This document shows positions 9,901 through 17,999 of a stretch of DNA of 56,399 nucleotides, piece after piece. How positions within the stretch are numbered: the stretch's first letter is position 1; the number at the start of each line of letters is the position of its first letter. Location of the stretch: NCBI GenBank assembly GCA_027306505.1, contig DAHUZP010000032.1, positions 1 through 56,399 on the forward strand, read 5' to 3'. Made by a program: the position numbers and the translations under genes. The notes under the pieces were generated by a model, which saw only the letters and a program-made list of their open reading frames with translations, had not been told where the DNA came from and searched no databases. The DNA comes from Thermoplasmata archaeon. GTDB lineage: Archaea; Thermoplasmatota; Thermoplasmata; Lutacidiplasmatales; UBA184.

Positions 9901-10001
9901 CGTCCCTGCCAGACCCGTTCCCGTGCCCCGATGTCGGGTGGTGGGGAGAGGTGGGCCGGACCGTCTGCGGGACCATCCACCGGTAACGTCGGCTCGGTCA
10001 T
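6996..10001 (-). CDS. leuS: Leucyl-tRNA synthetase, archaeal type
   Basis: A 1001-aa class I synthetase that charges tRNA-Leu in the cytoplasm. The HIGH signature is at residues 66-69, and the family block GGIHASGLPAVTF follows. A long CP1 editing domain carries a threonine-rich patch (CATLRPETVYG). The second signature, near residue 647, reads KISKKD instead of KMSKS, an unusual but lysine-retaining variant. The C-terminus has the anticodon-binding helices and a charged extension. The length is slightly above the usual archaeal 930-970 aa. The start at 10001 was chosen over an upstream in-frame start that would overlap the queE promoter. It diverges from queE. Confidence 0.95.
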   Translation of the reverse strand: MTEPTLPVDGPADGPAHLSPPPDIGARERVWQGRWREAGLGRAVASPGRPKFMIVFAYPGTSGFMHIGHMRGYTVADAIARYHRMKGEEVFFPGGIHASGLPAVTFSSKVARRDTDTVEGLQLWGVEEKDLSRLEEPEAAARFLGETYWTVWERFGMVMDRSAYLTTIDPDYRQFIRWQFLRLQKRGRLVQKPYYAPFCPRSGPVSVDASETDLDRGGNAEIVTYTALAFRLTDGRRILCATLRPETVYGVTNLWVPAEGSLVEWKHHGETYLVSEAGAAKLLEQVGGETGATVPVDSLEGEQVVAPFTNSQVPLLRSALVDPMVGTGAVMSVPAHAPADWVALQELPESRKAPLIAAAKVLLTLPAQRLAPSERELFQGEGPPAAQAVRHLGVKGLSDTERLQEATERVYRAEHAHGEMTVDPYRGQSVEEARARVAEAAISHEHAVEVREFSEPVICRCGEKVVIRRIPDQWFLAYGDRGWKEQVRGHLEAMRIFPSDYGAELPGILDWFEDRPAVRQGKWLGTPFPQDPRWIIEPIADSTFYPAYYIVRRFVWDRRLKVEQLTPAFFDYVFTGEGPGEPSVDPALLEEVRREFLYFYPLDLNLGGKEHKRVHFPPFLYNHIALLPAPLWPKGIFVHWWITGRTGKISKKDVKGGAVPPVDRALASWGADGLRLYYALAATPFQDAEWDEEACARAAERAQEVLKLLGPLLDGVQGFTGPSASLSDHLGRWFSSVVHELLARVRLAFDDNDHRRAAEALYVELPTLLRRYRGRGGADPNLLRSVGSAWLRAIAPITPHLAEEAWGEERARKVGLVARAQFPGPEELPTYPEAMAREALVDRLEEDIASLLKAWKSPATELRLFVAADWKRMAESTMRAALQGGTSPDLGNLMKALRAREELKPHLGEAPGFLKLYDLRELASEASTTTEPLASEQEASVWKAAVPFLRERFGLMEVQVVQEERGKDLDPRGRRQRARPGRPALYLVEPAPTPDARPPRG

Positions 10002-10027
10002 GCTTCGCGTGCGGGGTGACCCACGGC

Positions 10028-10034
10028 TATATGT
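10028..10034 (+). promoter_or_regulatory. TATA-box-like element upstream of queE
   Basis: CTATATG lies in the 97-bp intergenic region between the divergent leuS and queE starts. It is 65 nt before the queE ATG, which would leave a leader of roughly 40 nt. The AT-rich core stands out in GC-rich surroundings. Confidence 0.4.
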
Positions 10035-10098
10035 TGCTCCCGCTGCTGAGGAGCTAAGGGCCCTTCGACCCCAAGCTTCCTCGGGACCGCACCCCTCC

Positions 10099-10728
10099 AT
10101 GCGCATCATCGAGATCTTCCACTCCCTCCAAGGCGAGGGCCCCAAGACCGGGCTACGGACGAGCTTCATCCGGACCGCCCGGTGCAACCTGCGCTGTAGC
10201 TGGTGCGACACGACCTACTCCTTCGGCGCCGGGGTCGAACGGACGCTCGCCTCCATCCTGGAGGAGGTCAAAGGTCATGGAACGCGACACGTCTGCCTTA
10301 CCGGCGGGGAACCCCTCCTGCAGTCGGAGAGCGTCCGCCTGGTCGGTGAGCTCTCTCGGCGTCGGTACACCATCGTCATCGAGACCGGGGGCTCGCTCGA
10401 CGTGGGCCCGTACCTCTCCTTCGCCCGGACGTGCATCAGCCTCGACGTGAAGTGTCCTTCCTCCCACATGGAGAAGCGGATGCACTGGGACAACCTCCCG
10501 AAGCTGAGGAGGACCGACGTCATCAAGTTCGTCGTCGCGGACCGTCGTGACTACGACTATGCGAAGCGGGTGATGCACGAGCATCCCTCGAAGGCCGAGG
10601 TCGTCATCCAGCCGGTGTGGGGGGTCCCTCCCGGACCGATCGCAGATTGGGTCCTCGAGGACCGGCTCGAGGCCCGCCTGATGCTCCAGGAGCACAAGGT
10701 GCTGTGGGGAGAGGTCCCCGGTCGATGA
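10099..10728 (+). CDS. queE: 7-carboxy-7-deazaguanine synthase (radical SAM)
   Basis: A 209-aa radical SAM enzyme that converts carboxy-tetrahydropterin to 7-carboxy-7-deazaguanine, the precursor of the archaeosine base in archaeal tRNA. The cluster-binding motif is ARCNLRCSWCDTTYSF near residues 31-46, the short QueE-type Cys pattern. The SAM-contact motif LTGGEPLLQ follows, and SLDVKCPSS and IQPVWG occur downstream as in QueE. The length matches the compact family. The ATG at 10099 starts the conserved IEIFHSLQGEGP stretch. Its stop overlaps the ATG of the following surface-protein gene (ATGA), so the two are probably co-translated despite unrelated functions. No other deazaguanine-pathway gene is in the window. 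Confidence 0.92.
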   Translation: MRIIEIFHSLQGEGPKTGLRTSFIRTARCNLRCSWCDTTYSFGAGVERTLASILEEVKGHGTRHVCLTGGEPLLQSESVRLVGELSRRRYTIVIETGGSLDVGPYLSFARTCISLDVKCPSSHMEKRMHWDNLPKLRRTDVIKFVVADRRDYDYAKRVMHEHPSKAEVVIQPVWGVPPGPIADWVLEDRLEARLMLQEHKVLWGEVPGR

Positions 10729-12101
10729 CCCGACCGACCGCCCGGGGCCGCACCATCCAAAGGCCCCCCGTCCTGCGGTCCTTGGTCGTCCTCGCATTGG
10801 TCCTCTGCTCCGTCCTTCAGATGTCCCAGTCCGCCGTTGCGGGCGGCGGTGTGCCCGCATGTGGGGGTGGCCTCGTCGGCGGCACGAGCGTCGCCCCTGC
10901 CCCCGCGGTCCAAACCCACCCTCTAGCGACCAATGGCACTGCAGGATCCGCTTGCGGCTGGGTCCCGGCCTCGGTCCCGACCTCCTTTGCAACGAACCTC
11001 ACCTCCCTCTGGGGCGTGGTGTGGGCGAGCCCGCAGGTGGTCGTTGCGGTGGGCATCGTGGGGACGGTCATGCGCTCGGTGGACGCAGGGGAGACCTGGA
11101 ACACGGTGTCGACTCCCGTCCCGCCCAGTCAGGACTTTCACGCGCTGGCACGGGACTTTGGCGGTGCACTTTGGGCGGCCGGGACCGCTACGACCGTGAT
11201 CCGGTCGGTGGATCTGGGGGCGACGTGGTACTCGGTGCCAGCCTCGGGTCTCCAAGGGAACGTGACCTCCCTCTCCTTCCCCGACGCGGCCGACCCTTCC
11301 TTTGCCTACGCGGTCACCTCGTCCGGACTGTTCGTGAGCCAGAACGGCGGCACGAGTTGGTCCGACGTGCCCACGCCCGCGGGGTCGACGGTCCGCACGG
11401 CTGCGTTCTACGACGCCGCACACGGATGGGTCGAGGGAGGTCCGTCTCCGGGACAGGTGTACTACACTTCGGATGGAGGGGCTCACTGGACCACGGGGAA
11501 CACCCAGGGCGTCGGGACGATGTCCGCCAGCATGGTGGCCGAAGGTCCTGGGACCGCCTGGCTGCTGGGGATCAAGGACACGGTGCTTCGGACCTTCGAT
11601 GGCACCAATTGGTCGAGCCTCGCCCTCGATTCCCAGCAGCGCTCGCACGCCTTGACCTCGGTCGACGGCCAGTACGGCTGGGTCGGCTCCGAGGACGCGA
11701 ACCTGTTCTACACGTGGAACGGAGGGGCATGCTGGGTACAGGAGGCGGTGCCGGCGATCCCCGAGATCTACGCCATCGGATTCGAGAACGCCACGTGGGG
11801 CGTCTCGGTCGGGGACGGGGTCATCTGGTATACGCGCGACGCGGGGATCTCTCCCTACGACACGCCCGGGGTCGCAGGTTCGGACGCCTGCACCGGCGTG
11901 GGCGTGCCCGCGGTCACGCTCCCCCTGCTCCTGGTCTCGTCGCTTGCCGGTCTCGCGGCCGCAGTGCTGATGCTCGGCCTAGCGCGCAGAGGGCGGAGCA
12001 GAGGTCGCGGATCGAAGCCGCGGGCCGAGGAGGAGGCTCCCGTCGCCCGTCAACGGCACCGGGCGCGCTACCGCTCCCGCAAGCGCTACATCGGGGGCTA
12101 G
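10725..12101 (+). CDS. Secreted, membrane-anchored BNR/Asp-box beta-propeller protein
   Basis: A 458-aa protein. An N-terminal hydrophobic signal (SLVVLALVLCSVL) precedes about seven Asp-box-like repeats, for example SVDAGETW, SVDLGATW, SQNGGTSW, TSDGGAHW, TFDGTNW and TWNGGACW, consistent with a six- or seven-bladed propeller. A C-terminal transmembrane helix (LPLLLVSSLAGLAAAVLML) and a very basic cytoplasmic tail follow. Propellers of this type (sialidase, VPS10, Ycf48-like) bind glycans or proteins; no sialidase catalytic set is evident, so binding rather than hydrolysis is more likely. The start codon overlaps the queE stop (ATGA). Confidence 0.75.
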   Translation: MTRPTARGRTIQRPPVLRSLVVLALVLCSVLQMSQSAVAGGGVPACGGGLVGGTSVAPAPAVQTHPLATNGTAGSACGWVPASVPTSFATNLTSLWGVVWASPQVVVAVGIVGTVMRSVDAGETWNTVSTPVPPSQDFHALARDFGGALWAAGTATTVIRSVDLGATWYSVPASGLQGNVTSLSFPDAADPSFAYAVTSSGLFVSQNGGTSWSDVPTPAGSTVRTAAFYDAAHGWVEGGPSPGQVYYTSDGGAHWTTGNTQGVGTMSASMVAEGPGTAWLLGIKDTVLRTFDGTNWSSLALDSQQRSHALTSVDGQYGWVGSEDANLFYTWNGGACWVQEAVPAIPEIYAIGFENATWGVSVGDGVIWYTRDAGISPYDTPGVAGSDACTGVGVPAVTLPLLLVSSLAGLAAAVLMLGLARRGRSRGRGSKPRAEEEAPVARQRHRARYRSRKRYIGG

Positions 12102-12167
12102 GCCACTCGCACTTGACGAGCGTCCTGGATGACCGACGAACCCGTCCGCTCGACGTAGCACATTTCC

Positions 12168-12180
12168 ATAGAGGTACGTG
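12168..12180. repeat. Left flank repeat of IS66 remnant
   Basis: ATAGAGGTACGTG. Its first 10 bases recur directly at 12746-12755. Its last 8 (GGTACGTG) recur inverted at 12737-12744. Both copies flank the decayed IS66 transposase, so they may be worn terminal repeats or a target duplication. Confidence 0.4.
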
Positions 12181-12203
12181 TTCGGCCCCGATCGGGGCGA
12201 GTC

Positions 12204-12704
12204 TCAACTGAGCGCGGCGTAGAGGTTCTTCGCGGGGTCCTCACCGCCTGACTTCCAGGTCCCGAACACGCTCAGCGATCGGGGGAGGGCGTTCGCTCCT
12301 TTCTCGTCCCTCAGCGTGCCGAGGGTCTTCCTCATGACCACCGCCTCGCGGATCGAACGCTCTCCTCTGTCGTTCGTCGGTTCCACCCCGGGCCGTCTCA
12401 GGAAGGTCGGCCACCACGCCCTCCTGCTCTCGAGGTAGTTCTCCACCTTCCTCACCCCCTCGGCGCTGCTCTGCTTGAACCGCCCCACGATCCGCGCCAG
12501 CTTCCGCTCCCCCAGGTGGAGGCGACGAGCCCGGGCTCTCGGGCTCGTCCCCTCCAGGTCGTGGGTGAGGCGCCCGTAGAGGCGGCAGAGCTTCGTCTAG
12601 GGCTTCCTGCCCCTCCCGCTCTCCTCCGCCCCCGCGTTCGCGACCCGGAGCAAGTGCGCCCGACACCGTTGCAGGGCCCAATCCTCACGGGGGTGAAGTT
12701 CACC
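12204..12704 (-). pseudogene. Decayed IS66-family transposase, C-terminal part
   Basis: On the minus strand one frame runs from 12704 to 12204 and contains IS66-type landmarks. DWALQRCRAHLLRV matches the region around the second catalytic Asp. The C-terminal block GVEPTNDRGERSIREAVVMRKT matches the conserved PTNN-x3-ER-x-LR-x2-V-x-RK signature with the catalytic Glu. The frame is broken by an in-frame TAG at 12597-12599, and the N-terminal two thirds of the transposase are absent. It is an inactive remnant. Short repeats flank it at 12168 and 12737-12755. Confidence 0.75.
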
Positions 12705-12736
12705 TCAGGAAAGTAGAGAGAGCCGAGGTAGCTGGA

Positions 12737-12755
12737 CACGTACCTATAGAGGTAC
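12737..12755. repeat. Right flank repeat of IS66 remnant
   Basis: CACGTACCTATAGAGGTAC is itself nearly palindromic. It contains the inverted copy (CACGTACC) and the direct copy (ATAGAGGTAC) of the left flank at 12168-12180. Confidence 0.4.
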
Positions 12756-12831
12756 CACGGAAGAAAGGAGGGCGATTTTCGGTCGCTTCCACCCTAATCC
12801 GGCCGGACTTCCGTGTTCCCGGGCATGCGGG

Positions 12832-12839
12832 TTATATAG
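12832..12839 (+). promoter_or_regulatory. TATA box of the phosphoesterase/PKD gene
   Basis: TTATATAG in otherwise GC-rich sequence lies 48 nt before the ATG at 12880. This predicts transcription start near 12860 and a short leader carrying GGAG ahead of the start codon. Confidence 0.6.
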
Positions 12840-12879
12840 CTGAGGCCAAGTCGCGCGGCCGTCCGTGACGGAGTGAAGC

Positions 12880-15800
12880 ATGCGCGTGTCCATTCGTATC
12901 TGGGGTGGTTTGGCGGCGATTCTGGCTTTCGTTCTGGTGTTCTCTGGCGGAGGCGCCCTTGCGCTGAGCCCGTCCACCTCGTCGAGCTCCGCCGTTTCCC
13001 TTCCCGGCTACGGGCAAGCACCGGCCGTCTCGCTCTCCTCGGGCCTCCCCGAGTTCCCGAGCAACCTAACCCACTTCGTCTACATCGTGCGTGAGAACCA
13101 CGTTTTCGACGACTACCTGGGGGACTGCTTCTCGACCATCAATGACACGTGCAACTACGGCGCAGATTACACGACCCAGACCAACCACATCGCAGACGTT
13201 CCCTATCTTCACCACTGGGCCCAGATGGGAACGGTCTTCGACAACATGTATTCCTCGATCGACCCGTACTCCGCCCAAGCCCACGCCTACCTCTTCTCCG
13301 CCGACGTGAGCGGCGGATCGGATAGCTGCTCCAACACGGTCGAGGGAACGGGCTCCACCACCCAGTGGGGCATCTACAACAGCTCCAACGTGAAGGCCGG
13401 TTCCTGCTCCTGGTCACCGGACTCCGGCTCCCAGAACTATCCGTCCGATGGGACGATCTTCGACCGGTTCACCGGCTCGCACGTCACGCCCTCCACCAGC
13501 ACCCCGCCCTTCCTCTCCATCGGTGACCTCGCCTGGGAGCTGACCTCCGCCGGCTCCTGCGCCATCAGCCACACGGCGGGCATCCCCGGGTCCCTGCCGG
13601 GCAACAGCGTGGCCTTGGAATACACGGGCTGCGGGACGAGCGCGGGATGGTGGACCAACACCACGTCCGGTTCCGTCAACTACATGCCTCCGACCGTGAA
13701 CCCCGTGACCCACTACCCCCAGGTCCTCTTCGGCTGCCAGTACCAGTGCAATGCGATCAACCCGATGTCCGACCAGTACGCGGCCTACGGGTTCATCAGC
13801 TACGTCGCGGACTACGGCCTGCCGACCTACACGTTCATCGAGCTCTTCGACGACCACCCGGGTCCGTCGTGCCCGGGTTCCGGCGTAACCTACGACACGT
13901 GCATCCAGTGGAACGACGCGTCGATGAACCTCATCACCCAGGACATCTTCAACAGCACCAGCCCGTACAAGGACAACACCGTCGTCGCGATCAGCGAGGA
14001 CGACACCCAGAACGGCCAGAACGGTCCGGACCACATCAACAGCGGACGCCGCTTCCCGTTCGTGCTCGTCGCCCCCCCTAGCGTGATGAAGACGGGGAAC
14101 CCCAACCCTGCGTCCTGCGGCATCACCTCGGGGCCCTGCGGCAACGTGGTCCACCAGACGTTCAACACCTCGAACGTCCTGTCCGTCATGGAGCGGGTCG
14201 AGCTCAACGTGAACCCGGGCATCTTCAGTTCTTCGTTCGGGAAGACCACCTTCCCGATGGCGACCAACGACCAGCTGGCGGAAGGGAACCCCTTGGAGCC
14301 CGTCTGGCGCTGCGGGGACCCGCGCGTGCCCTGCAACACGGGGACCGCCGTCACCCCCGTCCTGACCACCACCGCGATCACCCCGAACCCCATCAGCTCC
14401 GCCCCCTCAGGGACCGTAGCGCTCTCCGCGTCCGCCGACGACCAGAACGGTAACGCGATGACGGCGACGTTCGCATGGACGGTCACCCCGGCCTCTCTGG
14501 GGACACTGAGCTCCTCGACGAGCCAGACCCCGACCTTCACCGCGGGGACCGCCTCCCAAACCGGTCACATCTGCGAGAACGCGACCGCCGGGACTCCGTC
14601 GGTGACCCTGCCGGCCTGTGCCGTGACGGTCGTTTCAAGCAGCGCCCCCACCCTCACGTCGGTGAGCGTCACACCGACGAGCGGCAGCGTGAACACCGGG
14701 GCCTCTCTCAATCTCCACGGCGTCGCCGCCACGAGCGCGGGCTCGAACGTCTATCCGCCCGGGGCGACCTTCGCCTGGACCTTGAGCTCCTCCAGTGCCG
14801 GTACGCTCAATGTGAGCACGGGGACCGATGTCTCCTTCACCGCAGGGACCGCCGCCGCCTCGGAGACGGTGTGTCTCAACGTCACCTACGGGTCGACGAA
14901 GCTCAACGCCTGCTCGTTCGTTAGCGTCGTGCTCGCCCCCCCTACGCTCACCACGGCGACCATCAATCCGTTCTATCTGCAGACGACGACCGGTAGCACC
15001 CAGAAGTTCTGGTCGCAAGCCTACGATCAGTACGGGAACGTGATCTCGGCGAACTACGCTTGGTCGTTGTCGCCGGCCAGTATCGGTACCATCTCCACCA
15101 CCGGACCCGGGAACACGACGCTCTTCACGGCGGGCTCCACCGCCATGAACGGCTACCTCAACCTCAGCGTCACGAGCGGGCCGGTCGTCCCGGTGCTCAA
15201 GTCGGTCTCGATCCAGCTCACGAAGGGCACCACGTCGCTCTCGGCGAGCGCGACCGTGACCCCCACTTCGGGAACGAAGCCGCTCGCGGTATCGTTCTCC
15301 GGGGTCGTGTCCGGAGGGACGGCGCCCTATGTGGACGTCTGGAACTTCGGTGACGGGAGCGCGACGGTGAGCGGCTCGGGCTCCTCTCCGACCGTGAGCT
15401 ACACGTACAGCACCTGCGGGACGTTCAACCCCACGCTGAGCGTGACCGACTCGTCCGGGACCAACTACGTGGCCACCATCTCCCCGGTCACGGTCACCGG
15501 CTGCGGGGCCCAGACCCTGGAGGCCCACGCCTCCGCGACCCCCCTCACCGGGTCGGTGCCGCTCCAGGTGCAGTTCTCCGGGAGCGCGAGCGGCGGCACG
15601 GGGCCCTACACCTACGCGTGGACCTTCGGTGACGGCTCCGCTTCCGCGACGGGGTCCTCGGCCGCGCACACCTATCAGAACGTGGGGCTCTACACCGCGA
15701 CCCTTTGGGTCAACGACTCCGTCGGAGAGTCCGCGACGGCCCTGCTCGGGATTGATGCGGTCGCTTCCGGCGGGGCGGGGTCCTTCTCCGTCGCCGCGAC

Positions 15801-16335
15801 GGCCTCGCCCCTCTCCGGCCCGGGCCCGCTCACGGTGAACTTCGCTGCGGCGGCCTCCGGAGGAACCGGTCCCTACACCTACTCCTGGGACTTCGGCGAC
15901 GGTTCCGCCGCGACCACGGGGATTAGCGTCTCCCACACCTTCCAGAACGGCGGTAGCTATTCTGTCAAGGTGACGGCGACGGACAGCGCGGGTCACACCG
16001 CGACGGGTGTCCTGACCATCACGGTCTCGGGCAGCTCTACTTCGGCCCAAGGGAACGGGCTCTCGACGCTCGACCTGCTGCTCCTCATCGCGGTGGTGGT
16101 GCTGGTCGCCGCGCTGGTGGTCGCCCTCGTGGTCCGTCGGCACCCGAAGCGGGGGGCCTCTGAGGAGGCCGGCGCTTCCTACGCCGTCTCGCAGGCCTAC
16201 GAGCCCGCGCCCATGTCGGGACCTCCGGCGGCCCCCGTCGCGCCCGCTCAGGGCCCCCAGGGCATGGGAGGTTACCCGCCCGCGAATGACGCTCGTGCAC
16301 CCGACCCCTTCGGGGGCGGCGGACAATCCAGGTAG
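12880..16335 (+). CDS. Secreted phosphoesterase-family protein with Ig-like and PKD domains and C-terminal anchor
   Basis: A 1151-aa cell-surface protein. Residues 1-30 are a signal peptide. Residues about 60-490 match the phosphoesterase family that includes phospholipase C and acid phosphatase AcpA: FVYIVRENHVFDDYLG near the start (metal and nucleophile region) and EDDTQNGQNGPDH further on. Three Ig-like repeats of about 95 residues follow (the AFAWTVTPASLGT-type pattern recurs). Three PKD domains with WNFGDGS, WTFGDGS and WDFGDGS occupy about 785-1050. A transmembrane helix (LLLLIAVVVLVAALVVALVV) and a Pro/Gly-rich tail end the protein. It probably hydrolyses phosphomonoesters or phospholipids outside the cell; the substrate is unknown. 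Confidence 0.85.
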   Translation: MRVSIRIWGGLAAILAFVLVFSGGGALALSPSTSSSSAVSLPGYGQAPAVSLSSGLPEFPSNLTHFVYIVRENHVFDDYLGDCFSTINDTCNYGADYTTQTNHIADVPYLHHWAQMGTVFDNMYSSIDPYSAQAHAYLFSADVSGGSDSCSNTVEGTGSTTQWGIYNSSNVKAGSCSWSPDSGSQNYPSDGTIFDRFTGSHVTPSTSTPPFLSIGDLAWELTSAGSCAISHTAGIPGSLPGNSVALEYTGCGTSAGWWTNTTSGSVNYMPPTVNPVTHYPQVLFGCQYQCNAINPMSDQYAAYGFISYVADYGLPTYTFIELFDDHPGPSCPGSGVTYDTCIQWNDASMNLITQDIFNSTSPYKDNTVVAISEDDTQNGQNGPDHINSGRRFPFVLVAPPSVMKTGNPNPASCGITSGPCGNVVHQTFNTSNVLSVMERVELNVNPGIFSSSFGKTTFPMATNDQLAEGNPLEPVWRCGDPRVPCNTGTAVTPVLTTTAITPNPISSAPSGTVALSASADDQNGNAMTATFAWTVTPASLGTLSSSTSQTPTFTAGTASQTGHICENATAGTPSVTLPACAVTVVSSSAPTLTSVSVTPTSGSVNTGASLNLHGVAATSAGSNVYPPGATFAWTLSSSSAGTLNVSTGTDVSFTAGTAAASETVCLNVTYGSTKLNACSFVSVVLAPPTLTTATINPFYLQTTTGSTQKFWSQAYDQYGNVISANYAWSLSPASIGTISTTGPGNTTLFTAGSTAMNGYLNLSVTSGPVVPVLKSVSIQLTKGTTSLSASATVTPTSGTKPLAVSFSGVVSGGTAPYVDVWNFGDGSATVSGSGSSPTVSYTYSTCGTFNPTLSVTDSSGTNYVATISPVTVTGCGAQTLEAHASATPLTGSVPLQVQFSGSASGGTGPYTYAWTFGDGSASATGSSAAHTYQNVGLYTATLWVNDSVGESATALLGIDAVASGGAGSFSVAATASPLSGPGPLTVNFAAAASGGTGPYTYSWDFGDGSAATTGISVSHTFQNGGSYSVKVTATDSAGHTATGVLTITVSGSSTSAQGNGLSTLDLLLLIAVVVLVAALVVALVVRRHPKRGASEEAGASYAVSQAYEPAPMSGPPAAPVAPAQGPQGMGGYPPANDARAPDPFGGGGQSR

Positions 16336-16424
16336 GCCCTAGCTTACGCACGCGGCGGGGCCGCAGGGCCCCGCCCGAGACCGCCGTGGGCCGAGGCGCG
16401 CGGGGGCTCTAGCCCGTCACCTTC

Positions 16425-16430
16425 TTTAGA
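16425..16430 (+). promoter_or_regulatory. Possible TATA element of egsA
   Basis: TTTAGA in a short AT-richer patch lies 23-28 nt before the egsA ATG, the spacing expected for a leaderless archaeal transcript. Confidence 0.35.
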
Positions 16431-16452
16431 CGGTCGACCTCCCCAGTGGTAG

Positions 16453-17571
16453 ATGGCCACCGGCGGTGCTAGCCCTTTGAGGGCCTCGACGGCCACGGTG
16501 GGGGGACCCATCGAGGACTTTCACAAGATCCGGACGATGAACTTCCCCCGGACCGTCCTCGCCGGTCACGGGGTCCTCGAAGAGCTGCCCAAGGTCTGTC
16601 AGACCCTCGGGCTCGCTTCACCGGGGGGCGTCATCACCGGCTCCATCACCCAAGGGATCGCCGGGGACCGGGTCGTCCACCTGTTGCAGACCTCGGGGAT
16701 CCAGGTGCGGCTCATCCTCGCGGGTGACGCGACGCTGGACGAGGTCGCACGGATCGCGGCCGAGGTGGAGAGGCAGGGCATCCGCTTCCTGGTCGGTGTC
16801 GGCGGAGGGAGCAAGATCGACCTCGCGAAGACCGTCGCGGCCCGTCAGCGCATCCCCTTCCTTTCCGTCCCGACGTCGGCCGCACATGACGGGATCTCCT
16901 CCCCCCGTGCCTCGCTCAAGGGGTCCCGGGAGGCCTTCTCCATCGAGGCGGCGGTGCCGGAGGCGATCATCGCGGACACCTCTATCCTGGTCCGCGCTCC
17001 GTTCCGCTACCTCGCCGCGGGGTGCGCGGACGTGATCTCGAACGTGACGGCGGTCCTCGACTGGCAGCTCGCCCACAGGCTGCGCAACGAGGACTTCGCG
17101 TCGAGCTCCGCGACGCTCGCCGAGTTCGCGGCCCGAGGGATCCTCGAGCATGCCCGGGAGATCCGTCCTGGGAAGGAGGAGAGCGTCTGGATCGCGATCC
17201 GTCCCATCATCATGAGCGGGATCGCCATGAGCATGGCCGGGTCCTCCCGTCCCTCCTCCGGTTCCGAGCATCTCTTCGCCCACGCGCTCGAGCGCATCGC
17301 CCCCGGCCGTGCGCTCCACGGCGAGGTCGTCGGCCTCGGTACCATCATGATGGCCTATCTGCACAACACCGACTGGAAGGGGCTTCGAACCTCTCTCCAG
17401 GAGATCGGAGCCCCCACTACCGCACGCGCGGCGGGGGTGGAGCGCGAAGAGGTCCTGACGGCCCTGGTGAACGCCCACACGCTGCGACCGGAACGCTACA
17501 CCATCCTGGGGGACAACGGTCTCTCCCGGGAAGCGGCCGAGCGCTTGGCGACGCAGACCGAGGTCCTCTGA
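16453..17571 (+). CDS. egsA: sn-glycerol-1-phosphate dehydrogenase
   Basis: A 372-aa NAD(P)-linked, zinc-dependent enzyme that reduces dihydroxyacetone phosphate to sn-glycerol-1-phosphate, the stereo-specific backbone of archaeal lipids. The nucleotide-binding GVGGGSKIDLAK motif is near residue 115, and SVPTSAAHDGISSP follows. The metal ligands appear as Asp193 (GCADVISN), His273 (GSEHLFAHAL) and His289 (ALHGEVVG). The length fits archaeal G1PDH. The first 25 residues are poorly conserved and an internal start is conceivable. Its stop overlaps the next gene's start (TGATG). It is one of the strongest archaeal markers in the window and works upstream of carS at 33789. Confidence 0.95.
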   Translation: MATGGASPLRASTATVGGPIEDFHKIRTMNFPRTVLAGHGVLEELPKVCQTLGLASPGGVITGSITQGIAGDRVVHLLQTSGIQVRLILAGDATLDEVARIAAEVERQGIRFLVGVGGGSKIDLAKTVAARQRIPFLSVPTSAAHDGISSPRASLKGSREAFSIEAAVPEAIIADTSILVRAPFRYLAAGCADVISNVTAVLDWQLAHRLRNEDFASSSATLAEFAARGILEHAREIRPGKEESVWIAIRPIIMSGIAMSMAGSSRPSSGSEHLFAHALERIAPGRALHGEVVGLGTIMMAYLHNTDWKGLRTSLQEIGAPTTARAAGVEREEVLTALVNAHTLRPERYTILGDNGLSREAAERLATQTEVL

Positions 17572-17999
17572 TGCCGGACATCACGATGATCGCCCGGACC
17601 CAGGCCCGTCCAGGGTTCGTCTTCTACTACCAGGGAGGCGCGGGCCCCTGCCGGCCTTGCCCCTACCGCAACGCCTGCCTGACCCTGGAGCCCGGCCACC
17701 GCTACCAGGTGCAGAGCGTCCGCCCGGTGGTCCACCCTTGCGCGCTGCAGGAAGTGGAGGCGAGCGTGGTCGATGTGGCCCCGGTGCCGAGGGCGCTCGT
17801 GGTGGAGGCCGGAGCCGCGGTGGAGGGGTCGACCGTGGAAGCGTCTCGGTTTGCTTGCTCCCGCCTGGACTGCCCGAACTGGGAGGCCTGTGCGGGTCCC
17901 TCCCTGCCCACCAAGAGCAAGTTCCGGATCGTCCGGGTGGACCCCGCGAAGGCCACCTGCCTCATCGGGCGGAACCTCAAGCGCGTGGAAGCGGTCTAG
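17571..17999 (+). CDS. UPF0179 family cysteine-rich protein
   Basis: A 142-aa archaeal protein of the conserved UPF0179 family, function unknown. Two cysteine clusters are visible: GPCRPCPYRNAC near residues 25-36 and FACSRLDCPNWEAC near 97-110, with a further Cys in HPCALQ. The pattern suggests a bound metal or an iron-sulfur cluster, but this is inference. The ATG overlaps the egsA stop (TGATG), so the two should be co-translated, which hints at a link to lipid precursor synthesis or redox balance. Confidence 0.8.
   Translation: MPDITMIARTQARPGFVFYYQGGAGPCRPCPYRNACLTLEPGHRYQVQSVRPVVHPCALQEVEASVVDVAPVPRALVVEAGAAVEGSTVEASRFACSRLDCPNWEACAGPSLPTKSKFRIVRVDPAKATCLIGRNLKRVEAV

Noticed and set aside
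14635..16326. A 563-codon open frame antisense to the PKD protein, plus similar long antisense frames over msrB/response regulator and leuS.
   Set aside because: Arg/Gly/Pro-rich translations without domains, fully covering genes with clear motifs.
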